The notes: generated by a model not told the origin, from the letters alone. A stretch of DNA of 23,590 nucleotides from Christensenella sp. UBA6880 (GCA_002449145.1 DKCG01000010.1:5538-29127), one strand, 5' to 3'; positions 6,926 through 16,590 are shown, numbered from the stretch's first letter. Made by a program: numbers and translations.

Positions 6926-8047
6926 ATGAAAAAATACGATTATCTCGTAGTGGGAAGCGGACTGTTCGGCGCAGTGTTTACGTATTTTGCTTTGAAAAAG
7001 GGCAAAAGCGTTCTCGTGCTTGAAAAACGCGACCACATCGGCGGCAATGTCTACACCGAAAACGTCGAGGGCATAAACGTGCATCGCTACGGAGCGCACA
7101 TTTTTCATACGTCCGACAAGGAAGTGTGGGATTTCGTCAACGAATTTGCCGAGTTCAACAACTATATAAACTCGCCGATTGCAAACTACAAAGGCGAATT
7201 GTACGATTTGCCGTTTAATATGAACACGTTTAGCAAGTTGTGGGGCGTTGTCACACCAGACGAAGCGCGTGCCAAAATCGCCGAACAAGTGGCTAATCTC
7301 GGCATAGACGAGCCTAAAAACCTCGAAGAACAGGCTTTGAAACTCGTAGGCACGGACGTATATACCAAACTCGTCAAAGGCTACACCGAAAAGCAATGGG
7401 GCAGAGATTGCAAAGACTTGCCCGCGTTTATAATAAAGCGTTTGCCGTGCAGATTCACCTTTGACAACAACTATTTCAACGACCGCTATCAGGGCATACC
7501 TATCGGCGGATATACGCCCATAATCGAGAAGTTGCTCGACGGCGCGGACGTGATGACAAACACGGATTATTTCGACTTTATAAAGGATAATCCGAACGTT
7601 GCAAACAAGACGGTGTACACAGGTATGATAGACGAGTTTTTCGGATTCAGATTCGGCAAACTCAAATATCGCACGGTGCGTTTCGATACGAAAATCCTCG
7701 ACACGCCAAACTATCAAGGCGTTGCGGTTATGAATTATACGGACAGAGAAACGCCGTATACGCGCATTATCGAGCACAAGCATTTCGAGTTCGGCACAGG
7801 GCAAAAAACCGTGATAAGTTACGAGTATCCGACCGAATGGCAAGAGGGTATGGAACCTTACTATCCCGTCAACGACGAGGAAAACACCTCGCTTTATGCG
7901 CGGTACAAGCAACTCGCAACCGAGCGCCCCGACGTGATTTTCGGCGGCAGACTCGGACAATACAAATACTACGATATGGACAAAGTCATTCGCTCGGCTT
8001 TGGACATAGTAAATAACGAAAAACTAAATAATGGAGTGCATATATGA
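6926..8047 (+). CDS. glf: UDP-galactopyranose mutase
   Basis: FAD enzyme that interconverts UDP-galactopyranose and UDP-galactofuranose, the donor for galactofuranose-containing glycans. It has 373 aa, a typical length. The N-terminal dinucleotide fold shows VVGSGLFGAV (GSGLFG, 10-15), then EKRDHIGGNVYT and the family block HRYGAHIFHT. A strong GGAGGAAG site precedes ATG 6926. The stop overlaps the next gene in ATGA, so the two are coupled. The last 15 or so codons (from about 8005) become AT-rich like the downstream cassette, whereas the rest has host-like codon use. This suggests the recombination junction lies inside the end of glf. Confidence 0.96.
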   Translation: MKKYDYLVVGSGLFGAVFTYFALKKGKSVLVLEKRDHIGGNVYTENVEGINVHRYGAHIFHTSDKEVWDFVNEFAEFNNYINSPIANYKGELYDLPFNMNTFSKLWGVVTPDEARAKIAEQVANLGIDEPKNLEEQALKLVGTDVYTKLVKGYTEKQWGRDCKDLPAFIIKRLPCRFTFDNNYFNDRYQGIPIGGYTPIIEKLLDGADVMTNTDYFDFIKDNPNVANKTVYTGMIDEFFGFRFGKLKYRTVRFDTKILDTPNYQGVAVMNYTDRETPYTRIIEHKHFEFGTGQKTVISYEYPTEWQEGMEPYYPVNDEENTSLYARYKQLATERPDVIFGGRLGQYKYYDMDKVIRSALDIVNNEKLNNGVHI

Positions 8048-9891
8048 GTCTTATTACTGTGCAAAATGTTGTTTTTCCTAAAAAGGATATTTGTGAACGA
8101 ACAGGCATGTATTTCAGACAAATAGGTTTTCCAACAAAGCCTATTACTAATGATATCGAAAAAAAGTTTGTTAAAGATCAAAGAGTTGCTTTCGATACGT
8201 ATTTTAATTCCTTTTCTTTGCTAAAGTGGTACACATATACGGTTGTCAATAATCTTTATCTGTGCATCAATCTAAAAGGGAAATTTAAAATCAATTTAGT
8301 CCATATGTATCTTTCTGATGGTGGCGTTATTAATTATAAAATAATTAGAACACATATAGCAGAGAGTGATGTTAAGAAGATGTTTAAATACGAATATGTA
8401 ACAGACAATCCTTTTGGGTGCTTGTCATTTTCAATAGAGTGTTTGGAAGCAGATAGCATATTATATGATGCTGCATACTGCAGTGATATTGAAGATAAAG
8501 ATATTTCTAAAGTTAAACTCGGTATTGGAATATGCACATTTAAACGCGAATCTTATGTGAAACGTAATGTTGCAAACATGTTAGATGATATCATTAATAA
8601 TGCACAATCTGAACTGTTCAATAAATTAGAGGTGTTTATCTCTGATAATGCAGGGACATTGGAAGATTTTGGGAATGAACATATTCATCTATCACAGAAT
8701 AAGAACACTGGTGGTTCGGGTGGTTTTACAAGATGCATGATTGAAGCTTTGAAATATAACGAAATATCAAAAGACAAGATTACTAATCTAATAATGATGG
8801 ATGACGATGTAAAGTTTGATACCACATCACTTTTGCGAACTTATAAACTTCTAAGTCTAATTAAACCTGAATACAGAGATACGTTTATAGGTGGCGCAAT
8901 GTTTAAAATGGATAAACAAAACATTCAACACGCAAGTGGAGAATTTTGGCATGGCGATAGGTGCGAAAGCTTTGTTGAGACGTTTAATAGCAACCGAGAT
9001 ATGGAGAGTATATTAAACATATTGGAGAATGAAAACTTCACCATAGCAAATTATCAGGCATGGTGGTTCTGCGCAATACCAATGACAACCATTGCATATG
9101 ATAACTTATCTATGCCGTTTTTCATTAAAAGTGATGATATTGAATATAGTATTAGGAATTTAAAAAATCTTATACTGCTCAATGGCATAAATGTTTGGCA
9201 TGAGTCTTTTGAGTCCAAGTATTCTGCACAAAATGAGTATTACACTGTTAGGAATTATCTCATTTCAGCTTCTGTTCATAATCAAGCAATAACAAAAGAA
9301 CGCATTCTTTCATTTTTATCGAACTATGTTAAACATTATATTTGCAATTACAAATATCTGGAAATAGAACATTTTTGTAATGCAATTAACGACTATTTAG
9401 GTGGCGTTAAGAAGTTAGAGTCTATAAATATAGCAGAATACCATAAGAGCATTTTATCCAAAGGATATAAGATGATCAATATTGATCAGTTGCCGATAAA
9501 GGTTACAGAGGAGCAATATTATCATGATATTTCATTTAATCCTAATTGGTCAAAGCTTAAAAGAAAATTTGCAAAATACACTATCAATGGATTGTTACTT
9601 CCATCTAAAGGCTATGCAGTGCTTGGAATGTGGGGTGGTTCCTATGAACAAACTTTTGGAAAGAAATATCTTGTAAGATATGAAGTACAAACTAAAAAAG
9701 GTTTTATTCTCAAACGTGATTTTAGCAAAGCGATGAAGATGCTACGGTTATATGAAAAAACTAAAAGGAATATAAAGAAAAATTTCGATTGGGCATATAA
9801 CGATTTCTTAACAAACTGGAAAGAGTTGCCGACATATGAAAATTGGAATAAACAATTAGAGCTAACTTCGAATGATATCAGCAAGGGTTAA
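8044..9891 (+). CDS. GlfT2-like galactofuranosyltransferase (GT2 family), AT-rich copy
   Basis: Predicted to transfer galactofuranose from UDP-Galf to a growing glycan on the cytoplasmic face. It has 615 aa. An N-terminal beta-rich region (about 1-150) contains VAFDTYFNSFS. The GT-A domain starts IGICTFKRESYVK (161-173) and carries GGSGGFTR, the metal-binding triad DDD (253-255), the catalytic acidic pair in FIKSDDIEY (364-365) and WHESF (His386). These match the spacing of DDD, DD and His in mycobacterial GlfT2. A helical C-terminus follows. It is coupled to glf by ATGA. Codon use is AT-rich and unlike glf upstream and the related transferase at 12737-14470. Linkage and acceptor cannot be read from sequence. 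Confidence 0.85.
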   Translation: MSLITVQNVVFPKKDICERTGMYFRQIGFPTKPITNDIEKKFVKDQRVAFDTYFNSFSLLKWYTYTVVNNLYLCINLKGKFKINLVHMYLSDGGVINYKIIRTHIAESDVKKMFKYEYVTDNPFGCLSFSIECLEADSILYDAAYCSDIEDKDISKVKLGIGICTFKRESYVKRNVANMLDDIINNAQSELFNKLEVFISDNAGTLEDFGNEHIHLSQNKNTGGSGGFTRCMIEALKYNEISKDKITNLIMMDDDVKFDTTSLLRTYKLLSLIKPEYRDTFIGGAMFKMDKQNIQHASGEFWHGDRCESFVETFNSNRDMESILNILENENFTIANYQAWWFCAIPMTTIAYDNLSMPFFIKSDDIEYSIRNLKNLILLNGINVWHESFESKYSAQNEYYTVRNYLISASVHNQAITKERILSFLSNYVKHYICNYKYLEIEHFCNAINDYLGGVKKLESINIAEYHKSILSKGYKMINIDQLPIKVTEEQYYHDISFNPNWSKLKRKFAKYTINGLLLPSKGYAVLGMWGGSYEQTFGKKYLVRYEVQTKKGFILKRDFSKAMKMLRLYEKTKRNIKKNFDWAYNDFLTNWKELPTYENWNKQLELTSNDISKG

Positions 9892-9991
9892 TGTTTTAAG
9901 TTAGAACTTTGCAAAAGGATTCCATATAAAATGCAATATTAGCACAACAATGAAAGGGAATTCTAATAAAAGATATTTGTGATGGATAAAA

Positions 9992-12691
9992 ATGAAAACA
10001 ATAATCAAAAATGAATTTATAAAGAAATGTACGGGTTGCGCCGCATGCTGTAACACCTGTCCCGTAGACGCAATAGCAATGATTGAAGGGCATAATACTT
10101 TTTTGTATCCGCATATAGATGAATCAAAATGTATTAATTGCGGTAGATGTGAAAAGATTTGCATTGTTAATAATTTGAAGAAAAACAATATAAAGCCTAA
10201 AAAAATGTATGCATTTAGAGCCTGTGAAGACATAAGAATGAAATGTTCGTCTGGTGGTGTTTTCCCGATCCTTGCTAATCAGATAATTGAGAATGGCGGA
10301 TATGTGTGTGGCGCGGCCTTTGATGAAGATTTTCATCTAAAACATATTTTAGTTAGTGATAAGGAGAGCTTGCGCAAGCTCTATCTTTCAAAATATGTCC
10401 AAAGCAACATAGGTGCGATTTACAAAGAGATAGAACAACTATTAAAAGCAAATAAAACGGTACTGTTTTGTGGCACTCCCTGTCAAGTTGCAGGGCTGAA
10501 GAATGCTCTTAATAAAGATTACAAGAACTTGTTTACAATAGATATCGTTTGTCATGGTGTGCCATCACAAAAATTATTTGATTTGTATTTGAAAGATATT
10601 GCTAATGGTAAAAGCATAAAAAATATTATCTTCAGGAATAAGGAGTTTGGTTGGTCTTGCGAACGCATGTGGATTGAGTTTGACGATGGTTCTGTTTACA
10701 ATAAGTCGCGCGCAGAAGGAGATCCATATGTAACGGCGTTTTTAGAGAACATAGATTTGCGTGATTCTTGTGAAAATTGTAAGTTTTCTGAATTGCCTAG
10801 AATTGGTGATTTGACAATAGGCGATTTTTGGGGAATAGACAAAGTAGATAGTACGCAACAAGATAAATTTGGAACATCGATAGTCCTTTGTAATTCACAT
10901 AAAGGAGAAAAGTTGTTCGCTCTACTTGAGGGCAAAGGCATTATAAAAGAGTATCCTTTCAATGAAAATCTGCCTAATAGATTAAATAATGCAGTCTTTT
11001 CGCATAGTAAACAAAAAGATAGGTTTTTTACACTGCTTAACCATCACAGTTTTTTGGAAAGTGTGAGTTATATAAAAAGTGGGAGATACGACATAGGTCT
11101 CGTTTGTAATTATTTAGCAATAAATTTTGGCGGAGGGTTAACACAATTCGCACTTTTCAATGTCCTTGAGGATTTGGGGTATTCAACTCTTATGATAGAG
11201 AGACCACTTGATGCTCCGGAGGTTGCGAATAGTATTTTATTAAATCAGCTTTATGTAAGCAATCCATTCCCCAATTGCTCGATTAGATATAAAACAAAAG
11301 ATTCAATGAGAGCACTGAACACACTGTGTGACAATTTCGTTGTCGGCTCGGATGTTTTGTTTAGAAATTCATTGTGGAAAAAAATGGGCAAGATATCGAC
11401 ATTGGATTGGGTTGATAATACTAAAAACAAGATAGCTTATGCCGCGTCATACGGATTTGATTTTATGGAAGGGACAAAAGCTGAAACAAGTGAAATGGCA
11501 TATTATATGCAGAGATTTAATTCGTTTTCAACCAGAGAAGAGAGTGGAATTAAACTTTTTAAAGAAAATTTTGGGGTGTCTGCCACACATGTTTTAGACC
11601 CTGTATTTTTGTGTGATGTGTCACATTTTGATGATTTTGCAGCAAAATCATCAATACATCAGGAGGGGAAATATATATGCGCATATCTTTTAGATCCTAC
11701 ACCAGAAAAAATAAATATATTAAACTTTGCAAAAGAGAAATGTAACCAGCCTTATTATATTTTCTCAGAATATTTCGATAATCCGCAACTTAAAGCTTTT
11801 AAACAGAACAATGTGTCTGTTAGGTTTGAAGTGCTTCGTAGTGAGGATAGACTTAATTATATAAAAAACTGTGATTATTTTATCGCTGATTCATTTCACG
11901 GAATTTGTTTTGCTCTCATATATAATAAGAACTTTATTTGTATTGCGAATAAAGCGAGAGGGGCGACCAGATTTTATTCTTTATTGAAGATGGTAGGATT
12001 GGAGAATAGGATTGTTGAAAGTTTTGATGATGTGATAAAAAATCCTATTTTGTTTGAGCCTATTGATTTTTCTCGAGCCAATGACATCTTATTAAAAGAG
12101 AAATGTCGGTGTTTATCATGGCTGAAAGAGGCTATATTAAAATCCAACAAAACAGCCTATGATGATTATGACATAATTATGCAAAAGAATCTTGAACTGA
12201 CATCGCAAATTAATATGCTTAGGAAGATACTACATGTTGATTATGCTTTTGAAACCGATATCTACAAGTATATCGATAAACTAAATGCGGAAAAACATAA
12301 CCTCGTAATATCAATTTCTTCAAAAGATACGCCAGGAATACCATTGAGTGCCACTTTGGCAGAAAAACTCAAATCACTAGGGATTAATACCAATTTACAA
12401 GGCAAGCATTGGTGCGGATACTCTGCAATTATATATAAGGGGCTCGTCGCTGATGAAAAATGTGTCTATGAACAATCTGTAGATGTATCTCTTTATTCAA
12501 ATGGATTGAATATAGAGTCGGTATCTGCTCCATTGCATGCAGGAAACAAATCATCAATTCGAATTAATGGCGTTGAGTATTCACTCAATAGAAGAGGACT
12601 GAACTTTGTTATCTATGATTTAAACAAGCAGTGTGTTACGGATCAAATATCTTTTGATACACATGTCCCTTCTTTTGTATCAACGAGATAA
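9992..12691 (+). CDS. Three-module fusion: FrhB-like iron-sulfur protein, polysaccharide pyruvyl transferase, ILEI-like domain
   Basis: One 899-aa frame. Residues 8-60 hold two ferredoxin-type clusters (Cys13, 16, 19/20, 23 and Cys47, 50, 53, 57). Residues about 75-345 match the F420-hydrogenase beta-subunit (FrhB/FdhB) fold, with CSSGGV, FCGTPCQVAGL and DIVCHGVPS. Residues about 366-690 match polysaccharide pyruvyl transferase (NFGGGLTQ; DPVFL; DYFIADSFHGICFAL), a family that adds pyruvate ketals to sugars. After a linker, residues 770-892 resemble the ILEI/FAM3-type domain (SSKDTPG, GKHWCGY, NRRGLNFVIYD, FDTH). Separate proteins of the first two families are often neighbours in capsule loci; the redox part's role there is unknown. 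It lies in the AT-rich cassette, 100 bases after the transferase gene; that gap shows no clear feature. Ribosome site is weak. Confidence 0.85.
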   Translation: MKTIIKNEFIKKCTGCAACCNTCPVDAIAMIEGHNTFLYPHIDESKCINCGRCEKICIVNNLKKNNIKPKKMYAFRACEDIRMKCSSGGVFPILANQIIENGGYVCGAAFDEDFHLKHILVSDKESLRKLYLSKYVQSNIGAIYKEIEQLLKANKTVLFCGTPCQVAGLKNALNKDYKNLFTIDIVCHGVPSQKLFDLYLKDIANGKSIKNIIFRNKEFGWSCERMWIEFDDGSVYNKSRAEGDPYVTAFLENIDLRDSCENCKFSELPRIGDLTIGDFWGIDKVDSTQQDKFGTSIVLCNSHKGEKLFALLEGKGIIKEYPFNENLPNRLNNAVFSHSKQKDRFFTLLNHHSFLESVSYIKSGRYDIGLVCNYLAINFGGGLTQFALFNVLEDLGYSTLMIERPLDAPEVANSILLNQLYVSNPFPNCSIRYKTKDSMRALNTLCDNFVVGSDVLFRNSLWKKMGKISTLDWVDNTKNKIAYAASYGFDFMEGTKAETSEMAYYMQRFNSFSTREESGIKLFKENFGVSATHVLDPVFLCDVSHFDDFAAKSSIHQEGKYICAYLLDPTPEKINILNFAKEKCNQPYYIFSEYFDNPQLKAFKQNNVSVRFEVLRSEDRLNYIKNCDYFIADSFHGICFALIYNKNFICIANKARGATRFYSLLKMVGLENRIVESFDDVIKNPILFEPIDFSRANDILLKEKCRCLSWLKEAILKSNKTAYDDYDIIMQKNLELTSQINMLRKILHVDYAFETDIYKYIDKLNAEKHNLVISISSKDTPGIPLSATLAEKLKSLGINTNLQGKHWCGYSAIIYKGLVADEKCVYEQSVDVSLYSNGLNIESVSAPLHAGNKSSIRINGVEYSLNRRGLNFVIYDLNKQCVTDQISFDTHVPSFVSTR

Positions 12692-12736
12692 ATGTTAATT
12701 GGCACTGGATTTCTTAAGGTTTTGACGAATTGAACA

Positions 12737-14470
12737 ATGATAACTTTATCGCGCTGGATTGTCGGCGAGGGAAAACTTAATACGCGGCTTGAAAAGGCGA
12801 CCGCGGGTGAAGATAAAGTGACGTTGCAAAAAGGCGGCAGCGTCGGTTTCGACACGTACTTCAATAGTTTTTCCGAAGCGGTTTTCAGGCAAAAGACTTT
12901 GATTGAAAAGGCGATTGCGTTCGCTGAAGTCGAAGGCGCGGTGAGGGTCGAGGTGTATTCGTCAAAACGCGGCGAAAACGGCGTAATCGATACGCTCGTT
13001 TGTCAAAAAGAGGACTTAAACGTCGAAAAACGCACGATTGAAGTGCCGTTTTCGTTTGACGACGGTTGTTTCGTGTGGTGCAGAATAGTTGCGCTTTCGG
13101 ATACGGCGACTGTGTTCGGCGGCGGCTACGCGACAGAGCAAGAAAAGCAAAGACGAGCGAATCTTGCCGTCGTGATTTGCACTTTCAAAAGAGAATCTTA
13201 CGTCAAAAGCAACGTCAAGGCGTTATGTGAATTTGCAAAGCGCAACGACGAAAACGTAACGGTTTACGTCATCGACAACGGACAGACTCTTTCGCGCGAA
13301 GACGTGGCTGACGCCGTGCTCGTTCCAAACAAAAATCTCGGCGGAAGCGGCGGTTTTACGAGAGGAATGATAGAGGCGCACAATGCCGGCGTGCATACGC
13401 ATTTTCTGCTTATGGACGACGACATTTCTTTCAATCCCGAAATCGTTGCGCGTACTTTGCGCTTTTTGGAATACGCAACGTCCGAAAACGTTGCTATCGG
13501 CGGCGGTATGCTTCGCGAGGACAAACAAGAGATTCTTTACGAACTCGGCGGACGCTGGAACGGCGACAGACTTTGCGGTTTCTACAGCGATTTAGATTTG
13601 TCCGAAAAGGAAAACTTGCTTTTCGACAAGCCCGAACGTCCCGACTATTGTGCGTGGTGGTACTGCTGTATGCCTATCGGCGTGATAGACAGACACGGTT
13701 TGCCGTTGCCGCTTTTCATAAAAAACGACGACGTGGAATACGGCGTGCGTTGCAAGGAACTTGACTGGACGTTCTTAAACGGCGTCGGAGTTTACCATTC
13801 GCCTTTCGAGGCAAAGTACAACGCTTCGCTCGAATACTATATCAGACGAAACGAACTTATAAGCAACTGTTATACGACAAAGCGCAGCGGATTCAAATAT
13901 TTTTGGAAAATCGTGCGTTGCGTGGGGATTCAACTCGTTCAGCAGCGGTATTTTGCGATTCCGTATTCCGCCAAAGGTTACGACGATTTCCTCAAAGGCG
14001 CGGACTATCTTGCAAATCTCGACGCCGAAAAACTCAATTCGGATTTGAGAAAGGGTATGCCGAAAATATACACGAAAGCCGAACTCGAAGATATGGGCTA
14101 CGACTTAACGAATATTTACAAGAGCAAACCGCGCTCGGAATTTCTGCAGGCGATTACGCTCAACGGCTATCTTATTCCGAAATTTTTGTGTTCGAAGCAA
14201 TCGCGCGAGGTCAGAATCATTGACAGCACTGATTGCCCGCCGAGAGATTTCTTCACGTCGCGCAAAACGCTTCAATACAACCCGCTTTCCCAAACGGGAT
14301 TCTTCACCGAAGAAAAGTTTTCAAAGGTGATAAAGGCGGGATTTATGCTCGTGGGAAAAGCATTCAAAATGCTCGTCGAATATAATAGAGCAAAAAAATC
14401 GTTCGTGAGAAATCAAAAGTATCTCACGTCGTTCGAATTCTGGTCTAAAAAACTCGGACTCGACGATTGA
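12737..14470 (+). CDS. GlfT2-like galactofuranosyltransferase (GT2 family), host-like copy
   Basis: Paralogue of the transferase encoded at 8044-9891, 577 aa. It has the same order of motifs: VGFDTYFNSFS (36-46), VVICTFKRESYVK (145-157), GGSGGFTRGMIEA, DDD (227-229), FIKNDDVEY (Asp331-332) and YHSPFEAKYN (His354). All catalytic positions of the GlfT2 family are kept. Its G+C and codon use match glf and the genes downstream, unlike the AT-rich copy. The two may add alternating linkages or act on different acceptors, or one may be a recent replacement. The start at ATG 12737 has no near ribosome site (AAGG lies about 17 bases upstream), possibly because the cassette junction disturbed it. It is followed 16 bases later by the GT4 gene. 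Confidence 0.87.
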   Translation: MITLSRWIVGEGKLNTRLEKATAGEDKVTLQKGGSVGFDTYFNSFSEAVFRQKTLIEKAIAFAEVEGAVRVEVYSSKRGENGVIDTLVCQKEDLNVEKRTIEVPFSFDDGCFVWCRIVALSDTATVFGGGYATEQEKQRRANLAVVICTFKRESYVKSNVKALCEFAKRNDENVTVYVIDNGQTLSREDVADAVLVPNKNLGGSGGFTRGMIEAHNAGVHTHFLLMDDDISFNPEIVARTLRFLEYATSENVAIGGGMLREDKQEILYELGGRWNGDRLCGFYSDLDLSEKENLLFDKPERPDYCAWWYCCMPIGVIDRHGLPLPLFIKNDDVEYGVRCKELDWTFLNGVGVYHSPFEAKYNASLEYYIRRNELISNCYTTKRSGFKYFWKIVRCVGIQLVQQRYFAIPYSAKGYDDFLKGADYLANLDAEKLNSDLRKGMPKIYTKAELEDMGYDLTNIYKSKPRSEFLQAITLNGYLIPKFLCSKQSREVRIIDSTDCPPRDFFTSRKTLQYNPLSQTGFFTEEKFSKVIKAGFMLVGKAFKMLVEYNRAKKSFVRNQKYLTSFEFWSKKLGLDD

Positions 14471-14486
14471 TTATCGAGAGGACAAA

Positions 14487-15596
14487 ATGGCGGATCCCGA
14501 AGGGAAAAAAATCAAAATAGCGCAGGTTATAGGCAACGCTAAAGCGGGCGGCGTTATAAACTGCGTTATGAATTATTTTAGGCATATCGACACGTCCAAA
14601 GTCCAGTTCGATTTCTACACCTACGGTCCGTCGCCGTTCGACGAGGAAATAAAAGCGCGCGGCGGCAGAGTTTTCTATTTTCCGTCCGTGTTTGCGTTCT
14701 TCAAGTGCGTGCGGTTTTTGCGCAAAAGTTTCAGGCGCGAGAGATACGACATAGTGCACGCGCATATGACGTCGTTGTCTTTTGTGAGTTTGCTTGCCGC
14801 AAAACAGGCGGGCGTAAAGCACCGCATTTGCCATGCCCATTCGACCACCAACAAGGAAGAAGGATTCGTACACTTTGTCAAGTCGTGTTTGAAACATATC
14901 TCGACGTGGTTTGCAACCGACCTCGCAGGGTGCAGTAGACTGAGTATAGATTGGCTCTACGGCAAGAAAGCCGCAAAAAAAGCGTACCTTATGCGCAACG
15001 CCATCGACCTTGACAGATTCGACGTTACCGACGAAGAAAAACGGGAATTAAAAGCGCACTACGGTCTTGAAAACTGCAAAGTCGTAGGGCATATCGGAAG
15101 ATTCGAGTTTCAAAAGAACATTCCGTTTTTGGTGAAAGCGTTTGCCATTTTATGCAAGTCGCGAGACGACGTAAGGTTGATGCTCGTGGGTGGCGGCGCA
15201 GAGTTTGAAAACGTCAAAAAACTGGTTGAAACGCTCAAAATAGAAGATAAAGTGCTGTTTATGACGGAAAAACGCAACGTACAAGAATATTACGCGCTGT
15301 TTGACGTGTTTGCGTTGCCGTCAAGATTCGAGGGACTTCCGCTCGTTGCGATAGAGGCGCAGGCAATGGGAATCCCGTGTCTTCTTTCCGACTGCATAAC
15401 CAAGGAAGTCGACGTCACCGGACACGTGGAATATCTGCCTATTTTAAGCGCGAATTACTGGGCGAACGAGATAAGCCGAGTTCTTGACGAAAACGTTTCG
15501 TACGACGGAAGAAAAGCGGTTGCCGCCGCAGGTTACGACATCGTCGAAGAATCTAAAAACTTGCTCGAATACTACACGGAAGTAAACGCAAAATGA
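14487..15596 (+). CDS. Glycosyltransferase family 4 (GT-B fold)
   Basis: Cytosolic or membrane-associated transferase that adds a hexose from a nucleotide sugar during polysaccharide assembly. It has 369 aa, with an N-terminal acceptor domain (IAQVIGNAKAGGV; YDIVHAHMTSLSF; CHAHST) and a C-terminal donor domain. The donor domain holds GHIGRFEFQKN and LMLVGGG, then the E-x7-E signature in SRFEGLPLVAIEAQAMGIP. GAGAGGA lies just before ATG 14487. The stop overlaps the next gene in ATGA. It resembles EpsF/WcaL-type enzymes, but donor and linkage cannot be set from sequence. Confidence 0.9.
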   Translation: MADPEGKKIKIAQVIGNAKAGGVINCVMNYFRHIDTSKVQFDFYTYGPSPFDEEIKARGGRVFYFPSVFAFFKCVRFLRKSFRRERYDIVHAHMTSLSFVSLLAAKQAGVKHRICHAHSTTNKEEGFVHFVKSCLKHISTWFATDLAGCSRLSIDWLYGKKAAKKAYLMRNAIDLDRFDVTDEEKRELKAHYGLENCKVVGHIGRFEFQKNIPFLVKAFAILCKSRDDVRLMLVGGGAEFENVKKLVETLKIEDKVLFMTEKRNVQEYYALFDVFALPSRFEGLPLVAIEAQAMGIPCLLSDCITKEVDVTGHVEYLPILSANYWANEISRVLDENVSYDGRKAVAAAGYDIVEESKNLLEYYTEVNAK

Positions 15597-16492
15597 ACGC
15601 CAAAATTTTTGTCGTATGTCACGACCCCAAGCAAATCGACGAAAGGATTTTTCAATATCCTTACGTTCCTATTTGCGTAGGCGCGAAAAAAGACGAGTTT
15701 TCGCCTCGTTTTTTGCGTGACGATATAGGCGACAACATCGCGGACAAAAACGCTGTGTACAACGAAATGACCGCGGTTTACAGTGTATACAAGCGCCTTG
15801 ACGAATTTGAAAATACCGACTTGATAGGCTTCGTGCATTACCGCAGATTTTTTGCCTTTTCTAGCAATGCGAGAATTTACAACGAGCGTTCGAAATTCAC
15901 CGACGAATTTTTCGACGAAATAAAACTCGACGAAAACAAGTTGAACGAGATTTTTTCAAAATGCGATTTCGTTGCGCCCGTTCCCGCATACAGAAAATCC
16001 GTCGAGGAAAACTTCAAAAAAGCGCACGGCGACGATTTGAGCGTAATAAACGATATAATCGACAAGCAATATCCCGAATTTTCTGCGGCGAAAAACGAGT
16101 ATTTTTGCGGTAATAAAGCGTACTTTTTCAATATGTTCGTTTTCAAAAAGGATACGTTCAAGAGATATTGCGAGTTGATATTTCCGATTTTGTTCGAGTA
16201 TGAAAAGAGAAGAAAAAATAAAGACGAGAGAATGTTCGTTTCCGAACGGCTGACTGGCGCGTTTATAACCTTGCTTGAAAAAGAAGGACAAAAAGGTTGC
16301 TTTCTTCCCGTAACTTGCGTTCTTAAAAAAGCGAGTTTGAAACAAAGTTTGAAAAACGCAAAAAAAAGCGGCGGAAAGTCCGTTCTTTATGTGGTTAAAC
16401 CCGTTATCGAACGGATTGCGCCGAGAAGCGTTATGCTCGCGTACAGAAAAAAGAAATTCGATAAATTTGCAAATTTCAGGACAAAACTATAA
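15593..16492 (+). CDS. DUF4422 protein, probable glycosyltransferase of capsule/exopolysaccharide loci
   Basis: The protein is 299 aa. The first half matches DUF4422: FVVCHDPKQ, the block VPICVGAK, DNIADKNAVYNEMTAVYSVYK, then DLIGFVHYRRFF. The family is seen almost only in polysaccharide loci and is thought to be glycosyltransferase-like; activity is unproven for most members. No membrane segment is seen. The C-terminus is very basic (KKFDKFANFRTKL), which may favour membrane contact. It is coupled to the GT4 gene by ATGA and is the last gene of the glf operon. It converges on the ABC exporter genes across a terminator. Confidence 0.83.
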   Translation: MNAKIFVVCHDPKQIDERIFQYPYVPICVGAKKDEFSPRFLRDDIGDNIADKNAVYNEMTAVYSVYKRLDEFENTDLIGFVHYRRFFAFSSNARIYNERSKFTDEFFDEIKLDENKLNEIFSKCDFVAPVPAYRKSVEENFKKAHGDDLSVINDIIDKQYPEFSAAKNEYFCGNKAYFFNMFVFKKDTFKRYCELIFPILFEYEKRRKNKDERMFVSERLTGAFITLLEKEGQKGCFLPVTCVLKKASLKQSLKNAKKSGGKSVLYVVKPVIERIAPRSVMLAYRKKKFDKFANFRTKL

Positions 16493-16515
16493 ACGTAAGC
16501 GCATAGGGCATTAAT

Positions 16516-16590
16516 ACTATAGTGTAAAATTATCGAGCACTATAGTGTTATTAAATACCCATAGTGAAAAGTCGTAAAACGATAGTGAAA
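16516..16590. repeat. Short ATAGTG direct repeats at about 21-base spacing
   Basis: ACTATAGTGT occurs at 16516-16525 and 16539-16548, and shorter ATAGTGAAA at 16561 and 16582. ATAGTG therefore starts at 16519, 16542, 16561 and 16582, about two helical turns apart each time. CGTAAA also recurs at 16573, 16598, 16615 and 16623. The array lies between convergent genes, after the glf operon stop, where no promoter is needed. Confidence 0.45.

Larger units (their letters stand above)
8005..12720 (+). mobile_element. AT-rich, probably horizontally acquired glycan cassette
   Basis: Base composition and codon use change from the last codons of glf to just before the second GlfT2-like gene. For example, I counted 16 G+C of 60 in row 8581-8640 against 31 of 60 in row 13321-13380. 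The segment contains exactly two genes, a GlfT2-like transferase and the three-module fusion. No integrase, transposase or flanking direct repeat was found, so exchange by recombination within the operon is more likely than a self-moving element. Confidence 0.6.

Noticed and set aside
6878..7960. 360-codon open frame on the minus strand opposite glf
   Set aside because: Antisense to an unmistakable UDP-galactopyranose mutase; no motif and no ribosome site.
8005..12720. Insertion sequence or integrative element at the cassette edges
   Set aside because: No transposase, integrase, terminal inverted repeats or target duplications could be seen.
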